A DNA stretch of 64,000 nt from Pseudomonas lini. Its GTDB lineage: Bacteria > Pseudomonadota > Gammaproteobacteria > Pseudomonadales > Pseudomonadaceae. Both the position numbers and the translations under genes were made by a program. How positions within the stretch are numbered: the stretch's first letter is position 1; each line of letters begins with the position of its first letter. Below are positions 17,873 to 27,642 of this stretch, in pieces. Under the pieces are notes generated by a model, which saw only the letters and a list, made by a program, of their open reading frames with translations, searched no databases and was not told where the DNA came from. The stretch lies in the NCBI RefSeq assembly GCF_964063345.1, contig NZ_OZ061318.1, positions 2,418,001 to 2,482,000 on the forward strand. The letters run 5' to 3'.

Positions 17873-18463
17873 TCAGGCAAACAACTCACCCTGCAACTCA
17901 TTCAGCAACGCCTGAATCGCATCCAGCCGCTGCTGCGGATCATCAAGTTGCAGCAGGTCTATCTTGTCCACCTCGGCAAACGGCAACAGATACGCCAACT
18001 GGTTGGCCAGCGACTGTTGCCCTGTCGCTTCGGTGCCCATGCTCAGCGCTTCGACCATCGGGTGTTCCGCCAAAGCCTTGAGCAGCGCGACCAGGTCGGC
18101 GTCCTCATCCTGTAGCGGTTGCTCGGGCTCGTCTTCCAGCCACTCGACTTCGGCGACGATCAACTGGTTGCGCTGCACCTCGGTGCGCACAACGTAAAAA
18201 CGCCGCCCGCCCTTCACCCGAATGCCCAGCAGGCCGTTGTCCTGCTGATGGAAATCGGTGATCAGCGCCTCGCACCCCACCCGTGCGTAACCTTCAGGGG
18301 CGATGCCGACTTCTTCACCGTCGAGAATGCACACTACGCCGAAGCCGCCGCCCTGTTTCATGCAGCGACCGATCATGTCCAGGTAGCGCGCCTCGAAGAT
18401 CTGCAAGTCGAGGATGCAGTCCGGAAACAGCACCGTGTTCAGCGGAAAAAGCGGCAGACTCAT
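17873..18463 (-). CDS. Lon-protease N-terminal-domain protein
   Basis: 196 residues made of a single Lon substrate-binding (LON_substr_bdg) domain without ATPase or protease parts: MSLPLFPLNTVLFPDCILDLQIFEARYLDMI start, then DLVALLK and the helical C-terminal half. Function unknown; presumably binds peptides or proteins. The second of two close in-frame ATGs (18463) is preferred because AAAGGA stands 7 bases upstream; the first is at 18469. It directly follows lrgB on the same strand and may be cotranscribed. Confidence 0.85.
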   Translation of the reverse strand: MSLPLFPLNTVLFPDCILDLQIFEARYLDMIGRCMKQGGGFGVVCILDGEEVGIAPEGYARVGCEALITDFHQQDNGLLGIRVKGGRRFYVVRTEVQRNQLIVAEVEWLEDEPEQPLQDEDADLVALLKALAEHPMVEALSMGTEATGQQSLANQLAYLLPFAEVDKIDLLQLDDPQQRLDAIQALLNELQGELFA

Positions 18464-18474
18464 AGACATTTCCT

Positions 18475-19191
18475 TTACACCACCATCGACACTGCCAGCG
18501 GCAGGAACACCGCCGTGGCCACACCCATCAGACTCATCGCCAGCGCCGCGAAAGCGCCGCATTCTTCACTTTCCTGCATCGCCACCGCAGTGCCGACCGC
18601 ATGCGCCGTCATGCCCAGCGCCATACCGCGCGCCTCAGGACTGTGAACACCAAGCCTTGTCAAAAGACTCGGCCCGAAGATCGCCCCGATCACCCCGGTA
18701 ATCAACACGAACACCGCCGCCAGCGCCGCGACGCCACCGATCTGCTCCGCCACCAGCATGGCAATCGGCGAGGTGACCGATTTGGGTGCCATGGTCATCA
18801 GGATCATGTGTTCGGCACCGAACCACCAGCCCAGCAATACACCCATACCTGTGGCGACCACGCCACCTATCACCAGCGTAGTAAATATCGGCCAGAACAA
18901 CTGCCGGATCCGCCGCAGGTTGAGGTACAGCGGCACCGCCAGCGCAACAGTGGCCGGCCCGAGCAAGATGCTGAGGATCTCGGTGCTCTTGCGATATTCG
19001 GCGTAGCTCAGGCCGCACCCCACCAGTACACCGATGACCAGCAACATGGAGACCAGCACCGGTTGCAGAAAGATCCAGCGGGTTTTCTCGAAGGCCGCCA
19101 GTACCAACTGATACGCACCCAGCGTTACGCCAATGCCGAATAACGGATGATGAATCACCGACGCCCAGGCGCCGTGCCAATCGAGCATCAT
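18475..19191 (-). CDS. lrgB: LrgB/CidB family membrane protein
   Basis: 238-residue polytopic inner-membrane protein of the LrgB family, partner of LrgA/CidA; in staphylococci the pair affects murein hydrolase activity and autolysis, and homologues elsewhere transport small carboxylates or glycolate. About seven hydrophobic helices; the family signature PKSVTSPIAMLVAEQIGG is clear, as is the C-terminal EARGMALGMTAHAVGTA. Its start overlaps the lrgA stop by 4 bases. Confidence 0.9.
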   Translation of the reverse strand: MMLDWHGAWASVIHHPLFGIGVTLGAYQLVLAAFEKTRWIFLQPVLVSMLLVIGVLVGCGLSYAEYRKSTEILSILLGPATVALAVPLYLNLRRIRQLFWPIFTTLVIGGVVATGMGVLLGWWFGAEHMILMTMAPKSVTSPIAMLVAEQIGGVAALAAVFVLITGVIGAIFGPSLLTRLGVHSPEARGMALGMTAHAVGTAVAMQESEECGAFAALAMSLMGVATAVFLPLAVSMVV

Positions 19192-19550
19192 TGGCCGTCC
19201 TCAGGATGGGCATGGTGCTTGACCATGCGCTGCATCAGTACGCCGGCAAAGGCCATGGACAACAGCAACGACAACACCAATGCGCCAGTGATCGCCCAGA
19301 AATCCGCGGCAATGTCGGCGGCGTAAACCATCACCCCCACCGCCGGCGGCACCAGCAGCAATGGCAGATAACGTAACAAGCTGCTGGCCGCAAGGCTCAG
19401 CGGCTCGCCGACTTGACCGCGGAGAATCAGATATCCCAGCAGCAACAACAGGCCCACGATCGGCCCCGGCAGCACCGGCAAAAACAGATGGTTTAGGGCG
19501 GTGCCGAGCAATTGAAAAAGCACCAGCCAGGTCAGGCCACGTAACAACAT
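19188..19550 (-). CDS. lrgA: LrgA/CidA family holin-like protein
   Basis: 120-residue small membrane protein with four hydrophobic helices, typical of CidA/LrgA. Signature: LPGPIVGLLLLL, LLPLLLVPPAVGVM. First gene of the lrgA-lrgB unit. Confidence 0.88.
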   Translation of the reverse strand: MLLRGLTWLVLFQLLGTALNHLFLPVLPGPIVGLLLLLGYLILRGQVGEPLSLAASSLLRYLPLLLVPPAVGVMVYAADIAADFWAITGALVLSLLLSMAFAGVLMQRMVKHHAHPEDGQ

Positions 19551-19747
19551 CCATCATCTCCCACGTGCTCTCCCCACAAAGAAGGGGCCCGACATTATAA
19601 GCACGCTAACGCTATGAATCGGCATTCGCCAAAAGCATGGTTAGTTGACCGGAACAATTTGTCATGTTGATCTAAAGTGGTTCGCAAGGGAGGTCATCCC
19701 ACCCGCTCGAAAATCCAATAAAACCGATGAACCCAAGGAGAGTCTCA

Positions 19748-20203
19748 ATGCCCTATGTTCCAGTTGCGGAGCTCAAAGATTATGTCGGCAAGGAACTCGG
19801 ACGTTCCCAGTGGCTCACCATCGATCAGGAACGCATCAACCTGTTCGCCGAAGCCACAGGCGATTATCAGTTCATCCATGTCGACCCGGTCAAAGCTGCG
19901 CAAACACCTTTTGGCAGCACCATTGCCCATGGTTTCCTGTCGTTGTCACTGATCCCCAAACTGATGGAAGACATCCTCATCCTGCCAGAAGGCGCGAAGA
20001 TGGTGGTCAACTACGGTCTGGATAGCGTGCGTTTCATCCAGCCTGTGAAGGTCAACTCCAGGGTTCGACTCAAGGTCGACATGAACGAGGTCATCGAGAA
20101 GAAACCCGGCCAATGGCTGCTCAAGGCCACCGCCACGCTTGAAATCGAAGGGTCGGACAAACCGGCGTATATCGCCGAGCCACTGTCCCTCTGCTTCGTG
20201 TAA
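19748..20203 (+). CDS. phaJ4: (R)-specific enoyl-CoA hydratase, MaoC family (PhaJ4 type)
   Basis: Hydrates trans-2-enoyl-CoA to (R)-3-hydroxyacyl-CoA, linking beta-oxidation to polyhydroxyalkanoate synthesis. 151 residues from ATG 19748 with AAGGAG nearby. Hot-dog fold hydratase-2 motif: FAEATGDYQFIHVDPVKA...PFGSTIAHGFLSLSL with the catalytic Asp and His. Very close to the P. aeruginosa/P. putida PhaJ4 sequences as I remember them, and in the same genomic neighbourhood. Monocistronic. Confidence 0.85.
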   Translation: MPYVPVAELKDYVGKELGRSQWLTIDQERINLFAEATGDYQFIHVDPVKAAQTPFGSTIAHGFLSLSLIPKLMEDILILPEGAKMVVNYGLDSVRFIQPVKVNSRVRLKVDMNEVIEKKPGQWLLKATATLEIEGSDKPAYIAEPLSLCFV

Positions 20204-20317
20204 AGCATCCCGGATGCGAAGCAGCTCACGCTGTTTCGCGCCGTCTCTCTGCCGTGTCCCTATAAATGCGACACATAGCTGCGTCATACTCCGTCGCCTA
20301 ATTGCCCGGATCCCGCT

Positions 20318-22033
20318 ATGCGCCCACTTGCACTCCTTGCTCTGACCCTGTTGCTCACCGCTTGCGGCGACGGCGAATCGCTGTTGCCCCCCGATGCCCG
20401 CCTGCCGGACGGCGGACGCTATCGCGGTGATCTGGTCAATGGCTTGCTGCAAGGTGAAGGCCGCATCGATTACCCGAACGGCAGCTGGTACGCCGGCCAG
20501 TTCGACAAAGGCCAATGGCATGGCCAGGGCGAATGGCATGGCAGCAACGGCGAGGTCTATCGCGGGCAATTCCAGCAAGGGCTATTCGACGGCCAAGGCA
20601 CGCTGACCACCACTGGCAGCACCTATACCGGCGGTTTCAAGGCGGGTCGACGCGAGGGTGAAGGTACCCTCAAAGAAAATGCCATGACCTACCGCGGCGA
20701 ATTCAAGGCCGATCAATACTCAGGGCTCGGTCGTCTGGAACTCGAAGACGGCAGCCAGTACCAGGGTCAATTCGCCCACGGCAAACCCAACGGCGAAGGC
20801 CAGCGCAGCGATGCCAGTGGCAACCAGTTCACCGGGCATTTCGCCGACGGCCAACTAGAAGGCAACGGCACCTTCAACAGCGCCGATGGCGATATCTATG
20901 TCGGCGGTTTCAAGAACAATCAACTGCACGGCAAGGGTCGCTACGAAAACGCCGATGGCGATGTCTGGCTCGGTCAGTTCAAAGAAGGCGTGCTCAGCGG
21001 CAAAGGCGAGTTGATCGGCGCCGACGGCAGTCACTATATCGGCCAGTTCAGCGACTGGCGTTTTACCGGCCAGGGCCGTTTGAACCTGGCCGATGGCAGT
21101 TTCTATGTCGGCCAGTTCGATGGCGACAATTATCAGGGCCAAGGCACTTTGGTGCTGACCGATGGCACGGTGCAGAGCGGCACCTGGGTCAATAGTCAAC
21201 GCGTGCGCGACGCCGACGGCAAGCTGCTGCCCGACCCTCTCGAACTCGGCTTGCTGGCTCAGGGTCGCTTGCTCGACGATGCACTGGCCAACGTCCCGGC
21301 CTCGACCCCGGCGGTCGAACTGTACACCTTGACCTTGGGCGGCGATGGCAAGCAGAGCGTGTTCCTGCGCGAGTCCGACTACGTCGCCAACATGCTCTCC
21401 AGCCGGTTCGGCGCCTTTGGCCAGATCCGCCTGGTCAACCATCGCGATCACCTCGGCGACCGGCCGATGGCCACCCGGGAAAACCTGCGCCGCGCCGCCC
21501 TGACCCTGGCAGAGCGCAGTGGCCCGGAAGACTTGCTGTTCATTTACCTGACCAGCCATGGTTCGAGCGAACACGAACTGGTGCTCGACCAGCCACGCAT
21601 GGAATTGGCCGACCTGCCGGCCGACGAACTCGCCGCCGTCCTCGCCCCCCTGAAAAAGCGCGACAAAATCATTGTGATTTCGTCTTGCTATTCCGGCGGT
21701 TTCATCCCCGCTCTCAAGGATGAACGCACCCTGATCATGACCGCCTCGCGCGCCGATCGAGTGTCCTTCGGGTGTTCGGAGGAGGCCAACTTCACGTATT
21801 TCGGCGACGCGCTGTTCGCCCAGGCGCTGAACCAGACTGACGATCTGGAGCAAGCCTTCAAACTGGCCAGCGCCACCGTGGCCGAGCGTGAACTGGCCGA
21901 CAGCTTCGAAGCTTCCGAGCCACAGATCTGGGCGCCGAAAACCGTTCTCAGCCACTGGCAACTGTTGCGCAAACAACAGGCACGAAAGGCACTGCAAAGT
22001 GTCTCTATCAGCAAGGATGAAAAGAGCAACTAA
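20318..22033 (+). CDS. MORN-repeat lipoprotein with C13 (legumain-like) caspase-fold protease domain
   Basis: 571 residues. The signal peptide ends at a lipobox (LLTAC), so the protein should be lipid-anchored in the envelope. Residues about 25-290 are about a dozen MORN repeats of the pattern Y-x-G-x-F-x-x-G-x-x-x-G-x-G. Residues about 330-540 form a peptidase C13 domain: His in FIYLTSHGSSEHEL and Cys in IIVISSCYSGGF, the caspase-clan catalytic dyad. Role unknown; the combination suggests a surface- or membrane-tethered cysteine protease whose MORN array binds lipids or partner proteins. A similar gene stands beside phaJ4 in P. aeruginosa. Confidence 0.85.
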   Translation: MRPLALLALTLLLTACGDGESLLPPDARLPDGGRYRGDLVNGLLQGEGRIDYPNGSWYAGQFDKGQWHGQGEWHGSNGEVYRGQFQQGLFDGQGTLTTTGSTYTGGFKAGRREGEGTLKENAMTYRGEFKADQYSGLGRLELEDGSQYQGQFAHGKPNGEGQRSDASGNQFTGHFADGQLEGNGTFNSADGDIYVGGFKNNQLHGKGRYENADGDVWLGQFKEGVLSGKGELIGADGSHYIGQFSDWRFTGQGRLNLADGSFYVGQFDGDNYQGQGTLVLTDGTVQSGTWVNSQRVRDADGKLLPDPLELGLLAQGRLLDDALANVPASTPAVELYTLTLGGDGKQSVFLRESDYVANMLSSRFGAFGQIRLVNHRDHLGDRPMATRENLRRAALTLAERSGPEDLLFIYLTSHGSSEHELVLDQPRMELADLPADELAAVLAPLKKRDKIIVISSCYSGGFIPALKDERTLIMTASRADRVSFGCSEEANFTYFGDALFAQALNQTDDLEQAFKLASATVAERELADSFEASEPQIWAPKTVLSHWQLLRKQQARKALQSVSISKDEKSN

Positions 22034-22060
22034 GCTGAACAGTATCAAGGGGGAATAATT

Positions 22061-22702
22061 ATGTACTTGACGCCTCAGCATGTATTGCTTGCCGGAGCCA
22101 CCGGTTTAACCGGTGAACATTTGCTTGACCGTCTACTCAACGAGCCAACGATTACACGCGTATTGGCCCCCTCACGCCGGCCGCTGGCCGAGCATCCACA
22201 TCTGGAAAACCCGGTCGGCGACCCGGTGGTGTTTTTGCCGCAATTGAACGGTCGCGTCGACATTGCCTACTGCTGCCTGGGCACCACGATCAAGCAGGCC
22301 GGCTCCGAGGAAGCGTTTCGCGCGGTGGACCTGGACATGGTCGTGGCTTTCGCCAAACGTGCTCGGGAAATGGGCGCACGGCACTTGATCGTGATCAGCG
22401 CCTTGGGGGCCGATCGCAGATCCTCGATTTTCTACAACCGGGTCAAAGGCGAGATGGAACACGCATTGCGCGCACAGAATTGGCCGCAGCTGACCATTTG
22501 CCGACCTTCGCTGCTGTTGGGCGATCGCGTCGAGCCGCGACTGGCCGAGAAAGTCGCCGGTCCGTTGTCGCGATTGATTCCGGGCAAATACCACGGCATC
22601 GAAGCCTGCCAATTGGCCCGCGCCATGTGGCGCCTGGCACTGGAAGAGCAGGATGGCGTGCGGATTGTCGAGTCGGATGAGTTGCGCAAGTTAGGTAAAT
22701 AA
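22061..22702 (+). CDS. NAD(P)-binding atypical short-chain dehydrogenase
   Basis: 213-residue Rossmann protein of the NAD(P)H-binding (NmrA/SDR a) kind: glycine motif [14 protein letters not shown] at the start, then [20 protein letters not shown] and the [11 protein letters not shown] segment. It lacks a clear Tyr-x-x-x-Lys pair of classical SDRs, although YNRVKGEME stands at the right position (Tyr and Lys present). Substrate unknown. 27 bases downstream of the C13 protein gene, so possibly cotranscribed. Confidence 0.82.
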   Translation: MYLTPQHVLLAGATGLTGEHLLDRLLNEPTITRVLAPSRRPLAEHPHLENPVGDPVVFLPQLNGRVDIAYCCLGTTIKQAGSEEAFRAVDLDMVVAFAKRAREMGARHLIVISALGADRRSSIFYNRVKGEMEHALRAQNWPQLTICRPSLLLGDRVEPRLAEKVAGPLSRLIPGKYHGIEACQLARAMWRLALEEQDGVRIVESDELRKLGK

Positions 22703-22712
22703 CGCGCCGACC

Positions 22713-22817
22713 TGTGGCGAGGGAGCTTGCTCCCGCTGGACTGCGCAGCAGTCCCATTCTTTTGGGGGATAAGCGGGGCCGCTACGCGGCCCAGCGGGAG
22801 CAAGCTCCCTCGCCACA
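22713..22817. repeat. REP-type inverted repeat pair (GTGGCGAGGGAGC family)
   Basis: TGTGGCGAGGGAGCTTGCTC facing its reverse complement, between convergent genes. Confidence 0.87.
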
Positions 22818-22833
22818 AGAGCCGCGCTCGTTC

Positions 22834-23118
22834 TTACAAACCACCCGTCGCTTGAAAACTTACGCCAATCACCGTCAACAACGACAGCGGCAACAGCAGC
22901 GTGTCGAGCAACGCACTGGCTGGCAGGTCAATACCCGGATAACTCGGCGCTTCTGCGCCAAATCGGTCCATGGCACAGCAACCGCCGTTCATTGCATACA
23001 AATCCAGGCGCGTTCCCGAATACACCACCGGCGCTCCAGGCTTGGCGGCATCGAGCGTGCGCGCCGTGGCGCAGCCGGCCAATTGCAATGCCAGCAGAAT
23101 GATCAGCAGCTTATTCAT
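22834..23118 (-). CDS. YceK/YidQ family lipoprotein
   Basis: 94 residues; signal peptide with lipobox LAGC, then [16 protein letters not shown] and a hydrophobic stretch near the end ([17 protein letters not shown]), the pattern of the YceK family of small outer-membrane lipoproteins. Function unknown. Overlaps the end of ubiX by 8 bases on the same strand. Confidence 0.8.
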   Translation of the reverse strand: MNKLLIILLALQLAGCATARTLDAAKPGAPVVYSGTRLDLYAMNGGCCAMDRFGAEAPSYPGIDLPASALLDTLLLPLSLLTVIGVSFQATGGL

Positions 23119-23743
23119 CGCTGCTCAAATGGTGTTCGCCCCAGCGCGGCAGCATGTCTTGCGGGATGTTTAAACAGTTAAGAATTCGCGCCACGACGAA
23201 GTCGATCAAGTCATCGATGGTCTGCGGCTGGTGATAGAAGCCCGGCGACGCCGGCAGAATCGTCACGCCCATGTTCGACAGCTTGAGCATATTTTCCAGA
23301 TGAATGCTCGAATACGGCGCCTCGCGCGGCACCAGAATCAGCTGGCGGCGCTCCTTCAAGGTCACGTCGGCGGCCCGTTCGATCAAGTTGTTGCAGGCCC
23401 CGGTCGCGATAGCCGACAAGGTCCCGGTGGAACACGGCACCACCACCATCGCCGCTGGCGAGCCAGAGCCCGAAGCCACCGGCGACATCCAGTCTTCCTT
23501 GCCATACACCCGAATCTGCCCGGCGGCGGCGCCGGTGTATTCAGTGAGGAAGGCCTGCATCATTTGCGGCTTGGACGGCAGCGAGACATCGGTCTCGGTG
23601 GCCATCACCAGTTGCGCGGCCTTGGAGATCAGGAAGTGCACCTCGCGGTCTTCGCGCACCAGGCAGTCGAGCAGGCGCAAGCCGTACTGGGCGCCCGAAG
23701 CGCCGGTCATCGCCAGCGTGATGCGTTCCGGGCCGTTGTTCAT
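23111..23743 (-). CDS. ubiX: Flavin prenyltransferase UbiX
   Basis: Makes the prenylated FMN cofactor for UbiD decarboxylase in ubiquinone synthesis. 210 residues from ATG 23743, which overlaps the mpl stop as ATGA. Signatures: [69 protein letters not shown], and [24 protein letters not shown]. The open frame continues upstream inside mpl but only as a shadow. Confidence 0.94.
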   Translation of the reverse strand: MNNGPERITLAMTGASGAQYGLRLLDCLVREDREVHFLISKAAQLVMATETDVSLPSKPQMMQAFLTEYTGAAAGQIRVYGKEDWMSPVASGSGSPAAMVVVPCSTGTLSAIATGACNNLIERAADVTLKERRQLILVPREAPYSSIHLENMLKLSNMGVTILPASPGFYHQPQTIDDLIDFVVARILNCLNIPQDMLPRWGEHHLSSDE

Positions 23744-25089
23744 TGCAGCGCCTCGGCCAGTTTGCCGTGCAGGCCGCCGAAGCCGCCGTTGCTCATGATC
23801 ACCACGTGAGTGCCGGGCTGGGCCTGACTCTTCACACGCTCGATGATGCCTTCCAGCGAATCGCTGACAATCGACGGCACGGTGCACAACGCGGCGGTGG
23901 CGCCCAGATCCCAACCGAGGTTGGCCGGTGAATACCAGATCACCTGATCGGCATCGACCACGCTTTCCGGCAAGCCATCACGATGAGCGCCGAGCTTCAT
24001 GGAGTTGGAGCGCGGCTCGATGATCGCGATCAACGGCGCGTCGCCAATGCGTTTGCGCAGACCGTCGAGGGTGGTGGCGATGGCGGTCGGGTGGTGAGCG
24101 AAGTCGTCGTAAATGGTGATGCCACGAACTTCCGCGACTTTTTCCATCCGGCGTTTCACGCTTTTGAACGCGCTCAGTGCCGCAATGCCCATCGACGGCA
24201 CTACGCCGACGTGACGCGCAGCGGCCAAGGTGGCCAAGGCGTTGGCGACGTTGTGCTGACCGGTCATGTCCCACTCGACCACGCCTTGAACGGCGCCTTC
24301 GAACATCACTTCGAATTTCGAGCCGTCTTCACTGAGCAGTTTGACTTGCCACTGACCGCCAGCACCTGTGGTTTGCACCGGGGTCCAGCAGCCCATTTCG
24401 ATCACGCGCAGCAATGCCGGCTCGGTGGTCGGATGGATCACCAGGCCTTCACTCGGGATGGTCCGAACCAAATGGTGGAATTGCCGCTCGATCGCCGGCA
24501 GATCAGGGAAGATGTCGGCGTGATCGAACTCAAGATTGTTCAGGATCGCCGTGCGCGGGCGGTAGTGAACGAACTTGGAGCGCTTGTCGAAGAACGCGCT
24601 GTCGTATTCGTCGGCTTCGATCACGAAAAACGGCGTATCACCCAGACGCGCTGACACCGAGAAATTCTGCGGCACACCGCCGATCAGGAAACCCGGGCTC
24701 ATGCCAGCGTGTTCCAGGACCCAGGCGAGCATGCTGCTGGTGGTGGTTTTGCCGTGAGTGCCGGCAACTGCCAGCACCCAGCGACCTTGCAGTACGTGAT
24801 CGGCCAGCCATTGCGGGCCCGAGACGTATGGCAGGCCTTTGTTCAGCACGTACTCGACGGCCGGGTTGCCACGGGACATGGCATTGCCGATCACCACCAG
24901 GTCCGGGGCCGGATCGAGTTGCGCCGGGTCGTAACCTTGGGTCAACTCAATGCCCTGGGCTTGCAGCTGAGTGCTCATCGGCGGATAGACGTTGGCATCG
25001 GAGCCCGTCACGTGATGGCCCAGCTCTTTGGCAAGAACCGCCATCGACCCCATGAAAGTGCCGCAAATACCAAGAATATGAATGTGCAT
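23740..25089 (-). CDS. mpl: UDP-N-acetylmuramate:L-alanyl-gamma-D-glutamyl-meso-diaminopimelate ligase
   Basis: Murein-recycling ligase that attaches recovered tripeptide to UDP-MurNAc in the cytoplasm. 449 residues from ATG 25089 ([17 protein letters not shown]). Mur-ligase ATP site [13 protein letters not shown], then [19 protein letters not shown] and [15 protein letters not shown]. The longer open frame up to 25191 is unlikely coding. Coupled to ubiX. Confidence 0.95.
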   Translation of the reverse strand: MHIHILGICGTFMGSMAVLAKELGHHVTGSDANVYPPMSTQLQAQGIELTQGYDPAQLDPAPDLVVIGNAMSRGNPAVEYVLNKGLPYVSGPQWLADHVLQGRWVLAVAGTHGKTTTSSMLAWVLEHAGMSPGFLIGGVPQNFSVSARLGDTPFFVIEADEYDSAFFDKRSKFVHYRPRTAILNNLEFDHADIFPDLPAIERQFHHLVRTIPSEGLVIHPTTEPALLRVIEMGCWTPVQTTGAGGQWQVKLLSEDGSKFEVMFEGAVQGVVEWDMTGQHNVANALATLAAARHVGVVPSMGIAALSAFKSVKRRMEKVAEVRGITIYDDFAHHPTAIATTLDGLRKRIGDAPLIAIIEPRSNSMKLGAHRDGLPESVVDADQVIWYSPANLGWDLGATAALCTVPSIVSDSLEGIIERVKSQAQPGTHVVIMSNGGFGGLHGKLAEALQ

Positions 25090-25167
25090 AGTCGACCTCG
25101 TAAAACATGGCCGCAGGTTAGCGTAGGGAGGGGAAAATCGCACCTTGTGTTTCGCCCATACTGACGC

Positions 25168-25232
25168 CATCGCGGGCAAGCCCGCTCCCACAGGGTCTGC
25201 GCTGCCCTTGTGGGAGCGGGCTTGCCCGCGAT
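25168..25232. repeat. REP pair (GTGGGAGCGGGCTTGCCCGCGA family)
   Basis: Compact pair, arms CATCGCGGGCAAGCCCGCTC and the reverse complement only about 20 bases apart. It lies between mpl and the 3' end of the sigma-54 regulator gene, both on the minus strand. Confidence 0.87.
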
Positions 25233-25247
25233 TGGCCGCGACTCGGT

Positions 25248-27161
25248 TTACCGGGCGATTCCGTGTTTACGCAGCTTTCTGTAGAGGGTATTACGACTAA
25301 CGCCCAGCTGTTCAGCCGTGTGCGTCATGTGCCAGCGCTGCTGCTCCAGCACATTGAGCAACGCTAGCCGCTCGGCATCGTCCAGCGGATACTCGGACTG
25401 GGCTTCAACCGCCGGTACTGTCACCGGCCGGGCCTGGCGAATCATCGCCGGCAAATCCTCCAGCCCGATCCGACCACCATCACACAGCGCCGCCAAAGTC
25501 CGCAGCACATTGCGCAACTGCCGCACATTCCCCGGCCAGGCAAAATCCAGCAAGGCCTGCCGCGCCGGCCCGTCGATCAATACCGTTTCCCCACCCGCCT
25601 CTTCGGCCAGCAAAAAGTCGAGCAACTGTGATTTGTCAGCGCGCTCACGCAGCGCCGGCAATGCGACCTCCAGCCCGTTGAGCCGGTAATACAAATCCTC
25701 GCGAAAGCTGCCGTCCTGCACCCTTTCAAGCAGATTGCGGTGAGTGGCGCTGATGATCCGCACATTGACCGATTCCGGCTCACCGCCAATCGGCACCACC
25801 TGACGGTCTTCCAGCACCCTTAATAGACGGGTCTGCATGCTCAGCGGCATGTCACCGATTTCATCGAGGAACAACGTCCCGCCATCGGCCTGCTGCAACT
25901 TGCCGCGCATGCCTTCCTTGCGGGCACCGGTGAAGCTGCCGCCGCGATAGCCGAACAGTTCACTTTCGATCAGGCTTTCGGGAATCGCCGCGCAATTCAG
26001 GGCGACGAACGATTTTTCCGAGCGTTGACTGGCCTGATGCACCGCTTTGGCGAAGGCTTCCTTGCCTGAGCCGGTTTCGCCGTTGATCAGCAACGGTACA
26101 TCACGCTCGAATACCCGCAGGGCCTTGCGGAAATCCTCCTGCAACGCGGCATCGCCCAGGCAAATGCCTGACAAGCGCGGACGCTCGGCAACCATCGGGC
26201 TTTGCACCACCGGCACCGGAATACTGCGCGACTGCCCGCGCAACACGGCAAACAGCCGCCGCCCATCACGGGTGCGCAACGGCCAACTGGCGCTGGCACC
26301 AGGGCTCGCGCGGCCGAGCAACTCATCCAGCGAGCAGTCGAAAAACGCCTCCACCGGTTTGCCCAACAGCCCACCGCGGATATGCCCGAGCAAATTCAGC
26401 GCACTCTGGTTCACCGCACAGATCCGCCCTTCCCCGTCAAACGCCAGCAACCCTTCGCTGAACAGGCCGACGGATTCGGCCTGCAGGTGAAAACGCAGCA
26501 ACCATTGATTGTCGAAGTAACGCAGGAAATAGCAGCTCTCGATCATCTTCGCCGAGAGGTTGACCAGAGCCATGGTGTGAAACTGGCTCTGCCGTGAAAC
26601 CTCATGACGCGCAGAAGACACGTCGAGCACCGCCAACAGCTCGCCGTGAGGGTCGAACACCGGGCTCGCCGAGCAGGTCAGGCCGGTATGACGCCCCCGA
26701 AAATGTTCGTCTTGATGGATGGTCAGGGACTGACGCTCCACCAGGCAGGTGCCGATGCCGTTGGTACCTTCGCAGGCTTCGCTCCAGTCGGCGCCGAGCC
26801 AAAGGCCGGCGCGCTCGAAAATCTTCCGTTCGGCGGGCGCGGTGACGCAGTTGAGGATCACCCCGCGGGCGTCGGTCAGCAGCACCGCGTGGCCAGCACC
26901 GGAAAGTTGCTGGTGGAGGCTGGTCATTTCGTTGCCGGCGATCTGCAGCACTTGCTGCAAGCGTTCGCGGCTTTCCAGCACGCGGCCATGCTCCAGCACC
27001 GTCGGCGCCATGGTCAGGGCCGGGTCGAGGTGATAGTCCTCAAGACAACGCAGCCAGGAACGGGCAATGGATGGATCGCTGCCGGGACCATGCAGGTGGG
27101 ATTTACCCTGGGTCACGGTCAGCACTTGCTGGGCATGGCGACTCAAATGGTTGTCGTGCAT
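25248..27161 (-). CDS. eatR: Sigma-54-dependent enhancer-binding activator of ethanolamine catabolism (EatR type)
   Basis: 637-residue RpoN-dependent activator of the AcoR type. Domains in order: GAF-like sensor (about 60-200, with the ACEGTNGIGTCL segment), PAS-like (about 215-300), AAA+ domain with Walker A GETGSGKEAFAKA, the sigma-54-contact loop as GSFTGA instead of the common GAFTGA, Walker B GGTLFLDEIGDMP, and a Fis-type helix-turn-helix at the C-terminus (LGVSRNTLYRKLRKHGIAR). No receiver domain, so it senses a ligand rather than a kinase signal. It is divergent from exaC and the eat-eutBC genes, which have sigma-54 promoters; PA4021 (EatR) of P. aeruginosa has the same place and is known to control ethanolamine use. 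Confidence 0.87.
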   Translation of the reverse strand: MHDNHLSRHAQQVLTVTQGKSHLHGPGSDPSIARSWLRCLEDYHLDPALTMAPTVLEHGRVLESRERLQQVLQIAGNEMTSLHQQLSGAGHAVLLTDARGVILNCVTAPAERKIFERAGLWLGADWSEACEGTNGIGTCLVERQSLTIHQDEHFRGRHTGLTCSASPVFDPHGELLAVLDVSSARHEVSRQSQFHTMALVNLSAKMIESCYFLRYFDNQWLLRFHLQAESVGLFSEGLLAFDGEGRICAVNQSALNLLGHIRGGLLGKPVEAFFDCSLDELLGRASPGASASWPLRTRDGRRLFAVLRGQSRSIPVPVVQSPMVAERPRLSGICLGDAALQEDFRKALRVFERDVPLLINGETGSGKEAFAKAVHQASQRSEKSFVALNCAAIPESLIESELFGYRGGSFTGARKEGMRGKLQQADGGTLFLDEIGDMPLSMQTRLLRVLEDRQVVPIGGEPESVNVRIISATHRNLLERVQDGSFREDLYYRLNGLEVALPALRERADKSQLLDFLLAEEAGGETVLIDGPARQALLDFAWPGNVRQLRNVLRTLAALCDGGRIGLEDLPAMIRQARPVTVPAVEAQSEYPLDDAERLALLNVLEQQRWHMTHTAEQLGVSRNTLYRKLRKHGIAR

Positions 27162-27218
27162 TTCTTATTATTCTCCCCGATAGCTGTGCTGCCCCCTATC
27201 AAGAGGCTGGCACACACC

Positions 27219-27332
27219 TGTGGCGAGGGAGCTTGCTCCCGCTCGAGTGCGAAGCGCTCGCCAAAAAATCATGACCGGCAGACATTTTAGGGGTCGCTTC
27301 GCAGCCCAGCGGGAGCAAGCTCCCTCGCCACA
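27219..27332. repeat. REP-type inverted repeat pair in the eatR-exaC intergenic region
   Basis: TGTGGCGAGGGAGCTTGCTC (left) and GAGCAAGCTCCCTCGCCACA (right) with a middle containing a further GCGAAGCGCTCGC palindrome. It lies in a divergent intergenic region, unlike most other copies, which follow genes. Confidence 0.85.
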
Positions 27333-27459
27333 CAAGCCCCTCACACACAAGCCTCGCCACAGAGGATTACCTGTGTGGCAATTTGAGGCCCAGCATCCTC
27401 CAGCCATCGACGCATTGCAATGCTGGCAAGACCCGCCAGTCACAGCCTGCGCCACAAAC

Positions 27460-27486
27460 GGTACAAAGTGTCACAGGGGCTGTACC
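27460..27486. promoter_or_regulatory. Candidate activator-binding palindrome upstream of exaC
   Basis: GGTACA (27460-27465) and TGTACC (27481-27486) are exact inverted half-sites 15 bases apart, with an overlapping pair of GTCACA repeats (27470-27475 and 27493-27498). It lies about 75-100 bases before the -24/-12 element, the usual distance for an enhancer-binding protein. Assignment to the EatR-type activator is inferred. Confidence 0.45.
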
Positions 27487-27561
27487 GCAAGCGTCACAAA
27501 CACCGCCCATCCGTCCGACAAAAAACGCGCAAGGCCTTGATTTACCTGACCTGCAAGGCAC

Positions 27562-27577
27562 TGGCCCGACCTTTGCT
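27562..27577 (+). promoter_or_regulatory. Sigma-54 promoter of exaC
   Basis: TGGCCCGACCTTTGCT has the diagnostic GG and GC dinucleotides ten bases apart (-24/-12). Transcription should start near 27588, about 55 bases before the exaC ATG at 27643. Divergent from the gene of a sigma-54 activator. Confidence 0.7.
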
Positions 27578-27642
27578 CTACGCTTGTACAGCGCTTTAGC
27601 GCGTCCTCCCTTATAAGCACAAAAGCCAAGGAGAAACCCATC

